A program made the position numbers and the translations under genes. From Fibrobacter sp. (GTDB lineage Bacteria > Fibrobacterota > Fibrobacteria > Fibrobacterales > Fibrobacteraceae): a DNA stretch of 64,000 bases. This document shows, in pieces, positions 1 through 8,553 of this stretch. Below the pieces are notes generated by a model. The model had not been told where the DNA came from, ran no database searches, and worked only from the letters and a program-made list of their open reading frames with translations. Every line of letters begins with the position of its first letter. Position 1 is the first letter of the stretch. The stretch is taken from the NCBI GenBank assembly GCA_017412605.1, contig JAFPWY010000015.1, forward strand, positions 1 through 64,000, given 5' to 3'.

Positions 1-1
1 C

Positions 2-1018
2 CCGGGTTCTAAACCAGACAAAGTTTCTGCCTGTTATGCGCACAATGGGTCTTGTTATGTGTGCGATAACAGCAAGGACTACATAGATTGCAATGCAGAT
101 TGGCTATGGAATTACAATTTCCCCACTCACAGTTGGTTCAAGCAGGTGGATTGCTATGACCCGTTTGAAGAACATAGTGGCCAATGTCCTGATGGGGTTG
201 CGTTGAAGAAACAAATGGCTGATTTTGGTGAAGAAGGAGATGAGAGGGGGGATGTCTATTCCATTGATTTATTTAATACGGCAAAATACTTTGATGTTCT
301 AGGCAGAAAAGTCTCGAAAAGAAACTCTACTCAGCAAATTACCTATAAAAAGAGTAATGATAAATTACATAATCGAAACACAAACGATCGATTACAGCGA
401 ACCATCGAGAATATTTTTGAAGGGATAAACCAAAGAAATTCTAGACGAGCCCTTTTTAAACGAGATGATTGCGGGCATCTTCGAGGTGATTATGGAATAA
501 TAGAGAATGGTCAAAGAGTTGGGGGGATTACATGTCCTGATGCAGGACCTCTCTTTAGCACTCCCAATGTATTAGATAACAAATTTTTAGAGGAAACATG
601 CATCGTTAAGGACTGCGAATATAAGAAAGTTTGGGTGAGAGTGGGGACAACACTTCAAATGAGTCTTACTAGTATTGATTATTATGTTGTGGATGTTGGT
701 TTTGTTTTTCCTGACGGATATGTTACTACGCAAAACGACCATAATGCAGTAGAAAAACATGAAAAAGGGCATGTGGAAGATTTTAAATGTATTGTAAAAA
801 AATTCCCTGAAGAAACTAAGTATATTGAAGTTGAAGTGGAGGCTTGTAACGAGAAGGATGCTTTGAATGCGGCTATAACAGAAAGTGTACAGCCATATTT
901 GGATGAAATGAAAAAAGAGTATGATAAACGGTTTAAAAGAGCGACGGATCGATATCATAAAAAATACGATTCGTTTAAATATCCTGAGGATAATTATGTC
1001 TGTCCGAGTGATTTATAA
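2..1018 (+). CDS. 5'-truncated hypothetical protein with HExxH motif
   Basis: The frame is open from the left edge of the window (position 2), so the true start lies upstream; the GTG at 59 is only the first internal start-like codon. The visible part is Cys-rich near its N-terminal end and carries the motif HEKGH at about residue 233 counted from the GTG. That is an HExxH pattern as in zinc metallopeptidases; DUF922-type secreted proteases have a similar HE..H site. Cys-rich composition suggests an extracytoplasmic protein, but the signal peptide would be off-window. The last 23 bases overlap the next gene, so the two are probably co-transcribed. Function is not established and the protease reading rests on one short motif. 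Confidence 0.6.
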   Translation, partial: PGSKPDKVSACYAHNGSCYVCDNSKDYIDCNADWLWNYNFPTHSWFKQVDCYDPFEEHSGQCPDGVALKKQMADFGEEGDERGDVYSIDLFNTAKYFDVLGRKVSKRNSTQQITYKKSNDKLHNRNTNDRLQRTIENIFEGINQRNSRRALFKRDDCGHLRGDYGIIENGQRVGGITCPDAGPLFSTPNVLDNKFLEETCIVKDCEYKKVWVRVGTTLQMSLTSIDYYVVDVGFVFPDGYVTTQNDHNAVEKHEKGHVEDFKCIVKKFPEETKYIEVEVEACNEKDALNAAITESVQPYLDEMKKEYDKRFKRATDRYHKKYDSFKYPEDNYVCPSDL

Positions 1019-1574
1019 AATTTGCATCATTATCGCATGTGCGTTCGCATTTTGCAATGCTGCCGATTATCCGGATGAAAAATCGGATGATGACCCTATC
1101 TTTGCCTATTTTTGTTTTTACAAGGATTCTATTTCTTGGATTCATGGAGAGGATAGTGTTTATGCTCTAACCTATTATGAAATGAAGAACGAAATCACAT
1201 TTTCAATCAATTTTAAGAGTACTACGGATGTTTCTTCTTTTTGGGTAAGTCTTCCAGATCTTGATAGAAATAAAATTATCATAAATCCTTTTCGAGGTAC
1301 GCAAGGACGTGGTTCTGGATTTTATCGAGGTCGGAAATATTTAGAAAACAGGACTGTAACGCCTTATGACTTAATTGATTTTTACATTCTTCAAAAAGAT
1401 TCATTGCTTGTAAAATCTCTTTTGGGAACGACGAATCGATTGAAATGGGATTACGATTTAAAAATGGGAAAACAAAAACAAGAATTTTCTGGTGACAATA
1501 CCATCTACATTTCCGGCTTCTGCACCGAAGAACAACTGAAAGCGATAAGAGAAAGAAAAAAGAAGAAGGAATGA
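996..1574 (+). CDS. Small exported hypothetical protein
   Basis: The ATG at 996 is chosen over upstream starts because GAGGA lies at 986-990 and the product then opens with a clean signal peptide (MSVRVIYKICIIIACAFAFC, then NA). The mature part, about 170 residues, ends in a Lys/Arg/Glu-rich tail. No family is recognised. It overlaps the end of the HExxH gene by 23 bases in another frame, which suggests translational coupling and a joint secreted product pair. Confidence 0.65.
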   Translation: MSVRVIYKICIIIACAFAFCNAADYPDEKSDDDPIFAYFCFYKDSISWIHGEDSVYALTYYEMKNEITFSINFKSTTDVSSFWVSLPDLDRNKIIINPFRGTQGRGSGFYRGRKYLENRTVTPYDLIDFYILQKDSLLVKSLLGTTNRLKWDYDLKMGKQKQEFSGDNTIYISGFCTEEQLKAIRERKKKKE

Positions 1575-1692
1575 TTCCTACGGCCGGCTGCAATCCCCCA
1601 AATTGCCCGAATTTCCCCAAAAATCGCTGTTTTTCCGCGAAAAAAAGTGTTTAAAAGCTCTACAACGCAAAAAAGGGCCTATTTACCCTCTT

Positions 1693-1707
1693 TTGACATT
1701 TTGTCAA
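1693..1707 (+). promoter_or_regulatory. Palindrome upstream of GH8 gene
   Basis: TTGAC-ATTTT-GTCAA forms a perfect 5-bp inverted repeat 37 bases before the GH8 start codon. It could be a -35 element or a small operator; no convincing -10 at the usual distance was seen. Confidence 0.3.
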
Positions 1708-1743
1708 TTATCTTTTGTTCGGTATGTAAAAAAAAGGAGTACC

Positions 1744-3438
1744 ATGAGGAGATCAAGAACAACCATCAAGGCAGCATTGTGCCTTGGCATATGCATGGCT
1801 TCGGCCATGGCTCAAGAAACCACCGCGGCGGCAACGTCCGTACCCACCAAATTCTTCGACGAGAACGGCGCCTACTATGGCCCGGACTGCGACAAGGACA
1901 AGAACTACAGCGGCGCCTACTATACGGGCGATTACACCAGCGCCTTCAAGAAATACTTGGGCAAGACCGATGAAGAAATCCAGGAAAAAATGGATGCTCT
2001 TTGGAATCACTACTTCAAGGGTGATGATAATTCCAAGGTCTTTTACGACAAGGGTAACGAAGGCTACATCAAGGACATCAACAACAACGACGTCCGTTCC
2101 GAAGGCATGTCCTACGGCATGATGATTGCCGTGCAGACGGGACACAAGGAAGAATTCGACAAGCTCTGGAACTGGGCCAAGAACCACATGTGGCACAAGG
2201 GCGGCGACTGGGACGGCTACTTTGCGTGGCAACGTAACGACAGTGGCACCGGTGGCGATGACAACTGCGCGCCGGACGGCGAAATGTACTTCATGATGTC
2301 CCTCCTGTTCGCAGCAAACCGCTGGGACGATGATCAGTACAGAAAGGACGCCCATTATATCATGGACAAGATGTGGAACAACCCGAGCCACAAGCTCTTC
2401 AACCAGGGCAACTACATTATCGTGTTCCAGCCGCTGGGTAGCGGTAACGATTTCTCCGACCCGTCCTATGACTTGCCGGCTTACTTGGAATTGTTCTCTC
2501 GCTGGGCCGAAAAGGATACCGACAAGTGGAAAAGGGCTGTGTCCGCCGCACGCGATCACCTTTATGTGTCTTCCAACAAGAACTCCGGTTTGTTCGCCGA
2601 CTACAGCGCCTTCAATGGCCAGCCGCAGTCTTATTCGTACAACTCGAATTCGACCAAGTACATGTACGACGCCATGCGCTCCGCGATGAACTTCGGTATG
2701 GACTTCTACCTGTTCGGCGCCGACTCTGTTCGCGAAGTTGAGATGGCAAAGCGCATTATCGACTTCTTCGAGAAGGATGGCTACAAGCATGCCCGCTTCA
2801 ACTGGGAAGGCACGGGTGGTTCTGAAGAATACACGCAGGGTGAAAAGGGCGCAAATGCCGTGGCCGCCCTGGCCCTCAAGGACGTGAGCGGTTACGATGA
2901 AATTATCAAGAAGAACCTGCAGATGGCCTGGGACGAACCGTTCATGACCGGTCAGTACCGCTACTACGACGGCCTAGTCCACTACCTCGCCATGCTCCAC
3001 CTCTCCGGTACCTTCAAGATTTGGAAGCCGAAGCCGAAGGACGTGAAGGAAAAGACGATGGAAGCCACCAAGATCGGCGATACCGACTACAAGGAAGGCG
3101 ACACCATCGACTGGTTCGAAGATTGCCAGCTTTACAAGGTGACCTTCACGGCCGCTTCCACCATGCCGACGCCCGGCGACTCTACGACCACTACGCCGAC
3201 ACCCGGCGATTCCACGACCACTACGCCGACACCGGGTGATTCTACGGCTGTCACGACGAATCCTGGCGTCACCACGCCGACCCTGACACCGGGCGACACC
3301 ACGGATGCGATTCGCCAGATGTACATGCGCGATTACGGGTACACGATGCAGCGTGACTACAACCTGAAGGGTTGCAAGGTCAACAGCACGAACAGGGCCC
3401 GCGGCGCCTACTACGGCAGGATGGTCCCGGCCAAGTAA
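1744..3438 (+). CDS. Secreted GH8 family glycoside hydrolase
   Basis: Start ATG 1744 follows GGAG at 1736-1739 and gives a signal peptide ending near AMAQE. The catalytic domain spans about residues 30-440 with GH8 landmarks: SEGMSYGM with the probable acid Glu120, DWDGYFAWQ around Asp155, and PDGEMYFM around 178-184. GH8 enzymes are inverting endoglucanases, xylanases or reducing-end xylosidases; the SEGMSYGM/AWQ pattern fits the xylan-active branch as well as endoglucanases, so the substrate is left open. A Thr/Pro/Asp linker (TPTPGDSTTT repeats, about 474-520) leads to a basic Tyr/Arg-rich C-terminal segment of about 40 residues, a feature of Fibrobacter glycanases. A strong terminator follows. 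Confidence 0.9.
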   Translation: MRRSRTTIKAALCLGICMASAMAQETTAAATSVPTKFFDENGAYYGPDCDKDKNYSGAYYTGDYTSAFKKYLGKTDEEIQEKMDALWNHYFKGDDNSKVFYDKGNEGYIKDINNNDVRSEGMSYGMMIAVQTGHKEEFDKLWNWAKNHMWHKGGDWDGYFAWQRNDSGTGGDDNCAPDGEMYFMMSLLFAANRWDDDQYRKDAHYIMDKMWNNPSHKLFNQGNYIIVFQPLGSGNDFSDPSYDLPAYLELFSRWAEKDTDKWKRAVSAARDHLYVSSNKNSGLFADYSAFNGQPQSYSYNSNSTKYMYDAMRSAMNFGMDFYLFGADSVREVEMAKRIIDFFEKDGYKHARFNWEGTGGSEEYTQGEKGANAVAALALKDVSGYDEIIKKNLQMAWDEPFMTGQYRYYDGLVHYLAMLHLSGTFKIWKPKPKDVKEKTMEATKIGDTDYKEGDTIDWFEDCQLYKVTFTAASTMPTPGDSTTTTPTPGDSTTTTPTPGDSTAVTTNPGVTTPTLTPGDTTDAIRQMYMRDYGYTMQRDYNLKGCKVNSTNRARGAYYGRMVPAK

Positions 3439-3466
3439 GGCTCGCTGAAATCATTTGAAACGATTT

Positions 3467-3497
3467 GCCCGGCTTTTTGGCCGGGCATTTTTCTTTT
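3467..3497 (+). terminator. Rho-independent terminator after GH8
   Basis: Stem GCCCGGC (3467-3473) pairs with GCCGGGC (3480-3486) around a 6-base loop and is followed by a T-rich run. It closes the GH8 transcript and lies between it and the convergent GH26 gene. Confidence 0.85.
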
Positions 3498-3561
3498 CAA
3501 ATAGAAGAAGGCCGCAACCTCGCTGGTTACGGCCTCTGTTGGTGTGAAGAAGGGTATTTTT

Positions 3562-4773
3562 TTACGGAAGCACGTTCAGTTTATAAATGCTGCGTGTGCC
3601 TGCTTCCGGCGTGTCGACCGAGTGTTCGCCGGGAAAGAACTGGCGTACGGGGCTCTGCCACAGGACGCGGCCCTGGTAGTCGAACTGTACGACGCTTGCG
3701 CTGATGGGCCTGGCGGTGCGCACGTAGAGCTTGCCGTCGCGGTAGGCGAGCGATCCCTGGCCAGGCTGGCGGACTGTCCCGATTCCGGTTGTCTGGCCTT
3801 CGCCCGATGAGCTCGATGTAGCCGGATTGACATCGCCCGTGCCGCTGGAAGATGACGGCTGTGCGCTCTGCATCTTGGCGATGCCCGCCTTCCAGGCGTC
3901 CACGGCGGCCTGCGACGTGTTGAGCGCCCAGTCTGCCTCGTTGTCTTCCTTGCTCTGGCTGAACCACATCACCGCGAACACGCGCGAGAAGTCTGTGGCG
4001 AAGTGCTCGAACATGTCGGTAATCCATTCGGCCTTGTTGCCGCCCTTCTCGGAGCTCGAGATTTCGGCGATAAAGAGGGGCTTGTTTATGTTGGCAAGTG
4101 CGTCGTAGGCCTTCTTGAACACCTGCGAGAACGACTGCCAGCTAGACCAGCTTTGGCACGTGCCCCAGTTGTAGCCGTCGATGGAGATGTAATCGACGTA
4201 TTCGTCGCCGGGGTAGTTGCCCGTGAGCGTGGTTCCGCTGCCCTGGTTCGATGCGTTGGTGGTCCATACCCACTTGACGTTCGTGACGCCTTCCTCCTTG
4301 AAGATTTTCACGATGTGGCGGAAGGCCTCGGCGACATTCGCGTCGGTGTTACCGGCACCGGATTTCCCTACCCCCCAGTCGTACCAGTCTCCGTTCGCTT
4401 CGTGGAGCGGCCTGAGCCAGATCTCGTCGCCGAAGCCCTTCACGCCTTTTGCATAGTCACGGATGTAGGTGTCGGCCTTGCCGTCCACCAGTTCCTGCGC
4501 CTTGTAGCCGTTCGCCATCCATGTGACGACCAGCGTGGAGCCGTTGTTCTTCGCAACATTCGCATACTGCGCGGTTGCGTCCCAGTCGTTGATGTCGAAG
4601 AGCGCAAAATAGCTGATGAGGTCGAGGTGCGTGCCCTGCAAATCCTGGAATGCCTGCACGTTCTGCTGTGTGGGCTGCGGGTATTGCCCGGGCCCGCCGA
4701 CCCAGGCGCCGATCTGGAAAGCTAAAGTAGTCATAGGCAGGATTCCCAGCGTGAAAAGGAGATTCTTGAACAT
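3562..4773 (-). CDS. Secreted GH26 family beta-mannanase-type hydrolase
   Basis: The protein (403 residues) starts at 4773 after GAGGACC and has a signal peptide ending at about LAFQ. GH26 catalytic motifs are visible: RPLHEANGDWYDWG with acid/base Glu125 and PLFIAEISSSEKGG with nucleophile Glu237. WVWTTNA and YISIDGYNWG are further family landmarks. GH26 retaining enzymes mainly cleave beta-1,4-mannan. A Ser-rich linker (about 305-330) joins a C-terminal module of about 70 residues with a short beta-strand pattern (VVQFDYQGRVLWQ) that resembles C-terminal secretion/anchoring domains of Fibrobacter enzymes; this last point is inference. Convergent with the GH8 gene. Confidence 0.9.
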   Translation of the reverse strand: MFKNLLFTLGILPMTTLAFQIGAWVGGPGQYPQPTQQNVQAFQDLQGTHLDLISYFALFDINDWDATAQYANVAKNNGSTLVVTWMANGYKAQELVDGKADTYIRDYAKGVKGFGDEIWLRPLHEANGDWYDWGVGKSGAGNTDANVAEAFRHIVKIFKEEGVTNVKWVWTTNASNQGSGTTLTGNYPGDEYVDYISIDGYNWGTCQSWSSWQSFSQVFKKAYDALANINKPLFIAEISSSEKGGNKAEWITDMFEHFATDFSRVFAVMWFSQSKEDNEADWALNTSQAAVDAWKAGIAKMQSAQPSSSSGTGDVNPATSSSSGEGQTTGIGTVRQPGQGSLAYRDGKLYVRTARPISASVVQFDYQGRVLWQSPVRQFFPGEHSVDTPEAGTRSIYKLNVLP

Positions 4774-4913
4774 AAGGTCCTCAATTTTGATGGTGTGCGG
4801 AAGGGTCCGCTTTGTACACTAAAAAATAAGTCGGCCGGAGCCCTTCGTTAACGGCTGTTTTGTATGATTTTGCCAAAGTGTATCTAGTGTTTGCTCAAAA
4901 AGCTAGGCGGGGA

Positions 4914-4948
4914 TAAAAAAACACCCGAAGCCATTTGTTGACCTCGGG
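4914..4948 (-). terminator. Terminator of the FISUMP lipoprotein gene
   Basis: On the minus strand CCCGAGG pairs with CTTCGGG (4942-4948 with 4924-4930, one G-T pair) and is followed by TGTTTTTT. It sits 32 bases past the stop codon at 4980. Confidence 0.75.
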
Positions 4949-4979
4949 CGAGATTTTTAATGCGGCAATCGCCTTACTG

Positions 4980-6476
4980 CTAGTCCTTCAAGCAACGAAT
5001 TGACAATTTGTAGTTTGGGTTAAGAACATCGGACACAACCGCCTGTTTGCTGTCGTAGCCCAAGACCATAAAGAACGGGTGATTGTCATTCCCGGATATA
5101 GTGACACTCCAGAAATATGCGCGTTCGGTCTCGAATTCGCGCGTGGTTTCAGATGTCATGAAGCCAGCAGGAAGCGCCGTGAAGCCAGTCTCGTTGGTTC
5201 CTTTGTATTCGTTGTCTCCTCTCCAAACAACAGAATCCTTGAGCACCGCACCCGCCTCAAGTTTCCCCTTTTCATGCGCATTCGAAATCAGCTGTTCCCA
5301 CTCGTCTTTTGTAGGCAAGTGCCATCCGTCGGGGCAAGCCCCCTGAATGTTTCCGTTAGCATCAGGCGTGCTACTGTTTATAGCAGCGTTCCAGCTATAG
5401 TAGCGGCCGTACTGGGAGCAGTCTCCGTTATAGCAGGCGCTGGCAGGAACCTCGTAATCCAAGTTTTGCGCCATCCAGGTCTGCGCTTTATCACCAGTGC
5501 CGATCGTTACCATTTTATAAGTGCCAATCTCGACCGATCCCTTCGTTGCGCAGAATTCGTTTTGCGAGTTGTATTGTATTCCTTTGCAGGTCTTTTTTTC
5601 CTGTGTCTGATTTTCAACGCAATCATACTTCGTGGGGTCGTAATCCTCGCCGCCACAAAGTTCATACACCTTCTCGCCATAACAGAAGTGAGTTTGTACG
5701 TCATAGCGGATTGGATCGTTGCCATCAAAATAGCAGAGCTTCTTCAACTTTCCACTTTCGCAGAGGTCTTTGCCGGGAGTATAAGCCTCGCCGTCGCACA
5801 AGTCGTACAGTTCCATATCAAAGCAGAACTTCTTCGCCGGGTCATACGGTGTTGCGCCGCATACAGCCTTGTAGAGCTCGGTCTCCACGTCACCGCATTT
5901 CAAGGTGACAATGCCGTCCTTGTCGCTCACAATCTCGCAGCTTGTGCTACTTGTTCCATTCTTTACGGTACCCTTGACAGTGCCCCCGCATACGATATCG
6001 TAGCCGTTGTCTGTTGCATTTTCAACGGCAGTGCAGCTTTCACCGTTATCGCCATTCAGCGACTTAAGCCAATCTTCCAGCGAAAGCTGGGAACCAGACA
6101 GTTCATAAGCGGACTCGCCGTCTTTTCCATCCTTTCCGTCTTTACCGTCCCTGCCGTCCTTTCCATCCTTGCCGTCTTTACCGTCCTTGCCATCCGACCC
6201 GTTCTTACCGTCGGAACCGTCTTTTCCGTCGGAGCCGTTTGTGGTCGAGGCGCTCATTTCCTTCCACACGCTGTCGGCGCAGAAGTATATGGATGCTTGG
6301 TCCTTCACGTAGACCATGTCGCCGGAATTGTCCGCAGTACACTCGCCCAGGTCTTTGAACTTGGTGACCGAAGTCGGGCCAGTGGTTTCGGTGACGTTGG
6401 TAGTTTCGTCACCGCAGGCCGTAAGAAAAGCTGCCGTCGCCAGAGCAAGGGACGATGACCATAATAATTTGTTCAT
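4980..6476 (-). CDS. FISUMP-domain lipoprotein with collagen-like repeat
   Basis: The 498-residue product has a lipoprotein signal with lipobox ending LTAC21. Residues about 85-120 are a run of G-x-y triplets, mostly DGK (NGSDGKDGSDGKNGSDGKDG and onward), a collagen-like rod. A Cys-rich middle follows with repeated units of the type C-x-G-x-x-Y-D-P-x-x-x-x-C. The C-terminal 190 residues are a FISUMP domain (TIGR02145-like): TWMAQNLDYEVP, CPDGWHLPTKDEW, SIRCLKD. Likely an outer-surface anchored protein; FISUMP domains have no firmly assigned activity. An AGGAGT Shine-Dalgarno precedes the ATG at 6476. Confidence 0.85.
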   Translation of the reverse strand: MNKLLWSSSLALATAAFLTACGDETTNVTETTGPTSVTKFKDLGECTADNSGDMVYVKDQASIYFCADSVWKEMSASTTNGSDGKDGSDGKNGSDGKDGKDGKDGKDGRDGKDGKDGKDGESAYELSGSQLSLEDWLKSLNGDNGESCTAVENATDNGYDIVCGGTVKGTVKNGTSSTSCEIVSDKDGIVTLKCGDVETELYKAVCGATPYDPAKKFCFDMELYDLCDGEAYTPGKDLCESGKLKKLCYFDGNDPIRYDVQTHFCYGEKVYELCGGEDYDPTKYDCVENQTQEKKTCKGIQYNSQNEFCATKGSVEIGTYKMVTIGTGDKAQTWMAQNLDYEVPASACYNGDCSQYGRYYSWNAAINSSTPDANGNIQGACPDGWHLPTKDEWEQLISNAHEKGKLEAGAVLKDSVVWRGDNEYKGTNETGFTALPAGFMTSETTREFETERAYFWSVTISGNDNHPFFMVLGYDSKQAVVSDVLNPNYKLSIRCLKD

Positions 6477-6630
6477 GAGATACTCCTTCGATACTCACAA
6501 AAAAGGTTGTAAAAAACATTCCTAAAACTACGCTTTTGTGCACCGCCTGTCAATAGGGGGGGGATGTCTTTTCGTGAGAAAAAGGTGTGTTTTCCCTAGC
6601 AATTCGTGCTTCCCGGGCAATTGGAATAAA

Positions 6631-7962
6631 CTACAGTTCTTCCAGTGCAAACGGCAACATGTACAGGGGCTTGAGTTGCAGCGTCCCTACATGGTCCACG
6701 TCTTTTTGCGAGAAAAGGATTCTGCGGTAAATCTTTTTGGAAAACTTTTCTGCGAACTGGTCGATGGATTCGTGGTTTCGCGTTGCCGATGACTTGATTT
6801 CGACAGGGACAACCTTATTGCCGTGCGACAGCAGAAAGTCAATCTCGTAGTAATGCGTGCTGTTTTCTTTTTGCCAGGTGTGGTAATACAGCTCCCTGTC
6901 GCTTGCCGCTATAATCTGGGCCGCGATGTTTTCGTACAGGTAGCCTAAATCGGCATCCAGTTTGTCGCTTAGGAGTTTCTTGTAAATCTCGTTGGTCTGT
7001 TTCGAGTTGTCGAACATCAGCGAAATAAAAATTCCCGTATCGGCGGTGTAAAGTTTGAATTTGTTCAAATCCTTTGTCTGCGCGAGGGCCGTGCCCGGGT
7101 TGGTCACGTGGTAGCAGGCGAGCACCGTCTTGGAGTCCATCAATTCAAAAAAGCGTTCCTCGTCTTTTGGCGTTTTCTGCTTACCCGTCGCTTTAGTGAT
7201 TGTGAAATTCTTTTTCTTCAGCGCAAGTTGGCTTGGGATGGCCTTGTAAATGTTGGACAGGCGGCCCGTCGGGTCCAGTTTTTTTAAGTCGTCAAAATAC
7301 AGGTCGTTGATTTTCCGCTTGATTCCGTCGATGGTCTCGAAGTTTTCTTTGCGGATGTATGCGTCAACCGCTTGCGGCATGCCGCCGACAGCCATGTAAA
7401 GCCTGAAATCACGCATCAAGCTCCTGTTGGTTGCATTCCCGATGGCGGTCTTAGCTTTATAGATTTCGCGTATTACGGAAGGATCCTTGCCGATGGCCCA
7501 CATGAACTCTTCGTAATCCATAGGATAGACATTGATCTTGTGCTCTTCGGAAGGGATGACTATCCCCTGGACATTCTTTTTGATGGATATGAGCGAACCT
7601 GTTTCGATATAGTCGTAGCGGCCGTCTTGGACAAGGTATTTGATCGCTTGGCGCACCTTGGGCTGGAGTTGGATTTCATCAAAGATAATTGCGGACTTGC
7701 GTTTTTTAAGAGTTACGCCCGTTTCTGCCTGAAGCCGCAAAAAGAAAAGGTCCGGCTTGGAGATGTCGCGAAAAACATCCAGCATCTCGTTCGTGACATT
7801 GGCGAAATCGATCCGGATGTAGGATTCGTATTCGTTCTTGGCGAATTCCTCGGCGATGGTGGATTTGCCTACACGTCGAGCCCCTTCCAGAAGGCAGGCG
7901 TACCGCCCGGAGTAAGTCTGTTTCCACTCCTTCATTTTGTCATACGCCTTGCGCTTGAACAT
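6631..7962 (-). CDS. AAA ATPase with DUF4143 domain
   Basis: A 443-residue protein with P-loop GARRVGKST (about residues 27-35), Walker B-like AIIFDEIQ, and the C-terminal DUF4143 fold ending with a PD-(D/E)xK-like segment (YYEIDFLLSHGNKVVPVEIK). This family is common in gut anaerobes as stand-alone ATPases of unknown role. The 110 bases upstream hold three regularly spaced direct repeats, described separately, which are probable regulatory sites. A second, divergent member of the family lies at 40757-42028. Confidence 0.85.
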   Translation of the reverse strand: MFKRKAYDKMKEWKQTYSGRYACLLEGARRVGKSTIAEEFAKNEYESYIRIDFANVTNEMLDVFRDISKPDLFFLRLQAETGVTLKKRKSAIIFDEIQLQPKVRQAIKYLVQDGRYDYIETGSLISIKKNVQGIVIPSEEHKINVYPMDYEEFMWAIGKDPSVIREIYKAKTAIGNATNRSLMRDFRLYMAVGGMPQAVDAYIRKENFETIDGIKRKINDLYFDDLKKLDPTGRLSNIYKAIPSQLALKKKNFTITKATGKQKTPKDEERFFELMDSKTVLACYHVTNPGTALAQTKDLNKFKLYTADTGIFISLMFDNSKQTNEIYKKLLSDKLDADLGYLYENIAAQIIAASDRELYYHTWQKENSTHYYEIDFLLSHGNKVVPVEIKSSATRNHESIDQFAEKFSKKIYRRILFSQKDVDHVGTLQLKPLYMLPFALEEL

Positions 7963-7984
7963 GCTTCCTCGTCTTTTTTAGAAG

Positions 7985-8069
7985 TTACAGATTTTTCAAC
8001 ATAATTATACCATAAAATTATAGATTTTTCAATATAAAAACTATCAGAAATTATACTTTTTTCAATATG
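7985..8069 (-). repeat. Three 19-bp direct repeats with 33-bp period upstream of DUF4143 gene
   Basis: Units start at 7985, 8018 and 8051 on the plus strand (consensus TTAtAGATTTTTCAAtATA). The period is exactly 33 bp, about three helical turns, so a protein bound to them would lie on one face of the helix. They occupy -23 to -107 relative to the ATPase start at 7962. Confidence 0.7.
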
Positions 8070-8081
8070 AGCGCTAAAATT

Positions 8082-8141
8082 GCCACGAATTTGACGATGT
8101 TTTATACGTGTTTGACGAAATTACGCTAAAAACGGCAATTT
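8082..8141. repeat. Repeat copy a (shared with 9360-9420)
   Basis: GCCACGAATTTGACGATG at 8082-8099 followed by a GACGAAATTACGCTAAAAAC-type tail. The same core occurs at 9328-9345 and 9360-9377, and the copy at 9360 also shares the tail. The segment forms the 3' end of the ORF6N remnant on the minus strand. Confidence 0.65.
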
Positions 8142-8327
8142 GATGAGTCTTGCAACAGCTTCTCGAACAGTGGGCGGTCGCCTGTTCGCCCTTGAGGACC
8201 GTCATGAGCATGTAGATGCCCTGCTCCGTGAAGGCGTAGGGAGCGTACCTGGCTCCACCCCAACTTGAGGCCGATTTTTTCGACCTCGATAAAAACGAAA
8301 GCATTCAGTAATTGTGCTGTGTTGAAT

Positions 8328-8352
8328 GGTTGTCAAGTATTCCTTGACAACC
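8328..8352. repeat. Palindrome 3 in ORF6N remnant
   Basis: GGTTGTCAAG and CTTGACAACC form a perfect 10-bp inverted repeat around a 5-base loop. Read on the minus strand it encodes VVKEYLTT. Confidence 0.8.
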
Positions 8353-8386
8353 ACTTTAGGGGTTTAGTTCTCCATCTCCGCCCCAT

Positions 8387-8413
8387 CTTGATATCCGAAT
8401 TTCGGACATCAAG
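8387..8413. repeat. Palindrome 2 in ORF6N remnant
   Basis: 13-bp arms (CTTGATATCCGAA and TTCGGACATCAAG, one mismatch) around a single base. The minus strand encodes LMSEIRIS. Confidence 0.8.
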
Positions 8414-8443
8414 ATTTCTTGCGGTTCATTTCGCATCCCTAGT

Positions 8444-8468
8444 GTGAAGTCACAATTTGTGACTTCAC
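8444..8468. repeat. Palindrome 1 in ORF6N remnant
   Basis: 12-bp perfect arms (GTGAAGTCACAA and TTGTGACTTCAC) around one base. The minus strand encodes VKSQIVTS, matching the usual ORF6N peptide before the WGG motif. Confidence 0.85.
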
Positions 8469-8553
8469 GAAGATTTTTTCGTCAAAATGGATATTTAAAT
8501 TCTATATTCCCTCTAGTACCAACTTACGGAGACTGGATGCTGTTTAGCAAATC

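Larger units (their letters stand above)
8074..8480 (-). pseudogene. Decayed ORF6N-domain gene
   Basis: Reading the minus strand, fragments of an ORF6N protein appear in different frames. EKIFVKSQIVTS lies near 8478-8443, then LMSEIRISRWGG near 8415-8378, and finally [20 protein letters not shown] followed by [11 protein letters not shown] near 8267-8175. The last is the hallmark ORF6N segment (W-G-G[12 protein letters not shown]). Stops and frame changes separate them and the N-terminus is missing, so no intact product is possible. ORF6N proteins are usually phage-type regulatory or DNA-binding proteins. Confidence 0.65.

Noticed and set aside
1753-2790. Long minus-strand frame opposite the GH8 gene
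   Set aside because: Antisense shadow of a GC-rich gene; the plus frame has catalytic motifs, signal peptide and ribosome site.
3163-3300. Minisatellite of separate interest in the GH8 gene
   Set aside because: The TPTPGDSTTT repeats are an ordinary Thr/Pro linker between enzyme and C-terminal domain.
5079-6458. 459-codon plus-strand frame opposite the FISUMP lipoprotein
   Set aside because: Low-complexity mirror of the repeat-rich real gene, no ribosome site and no domain.
7981-8069. CRISPR-like array
   Set aside because: Only three short AT-rich units with 14-base spacers and no cas genes; better explained as upstream iterons.
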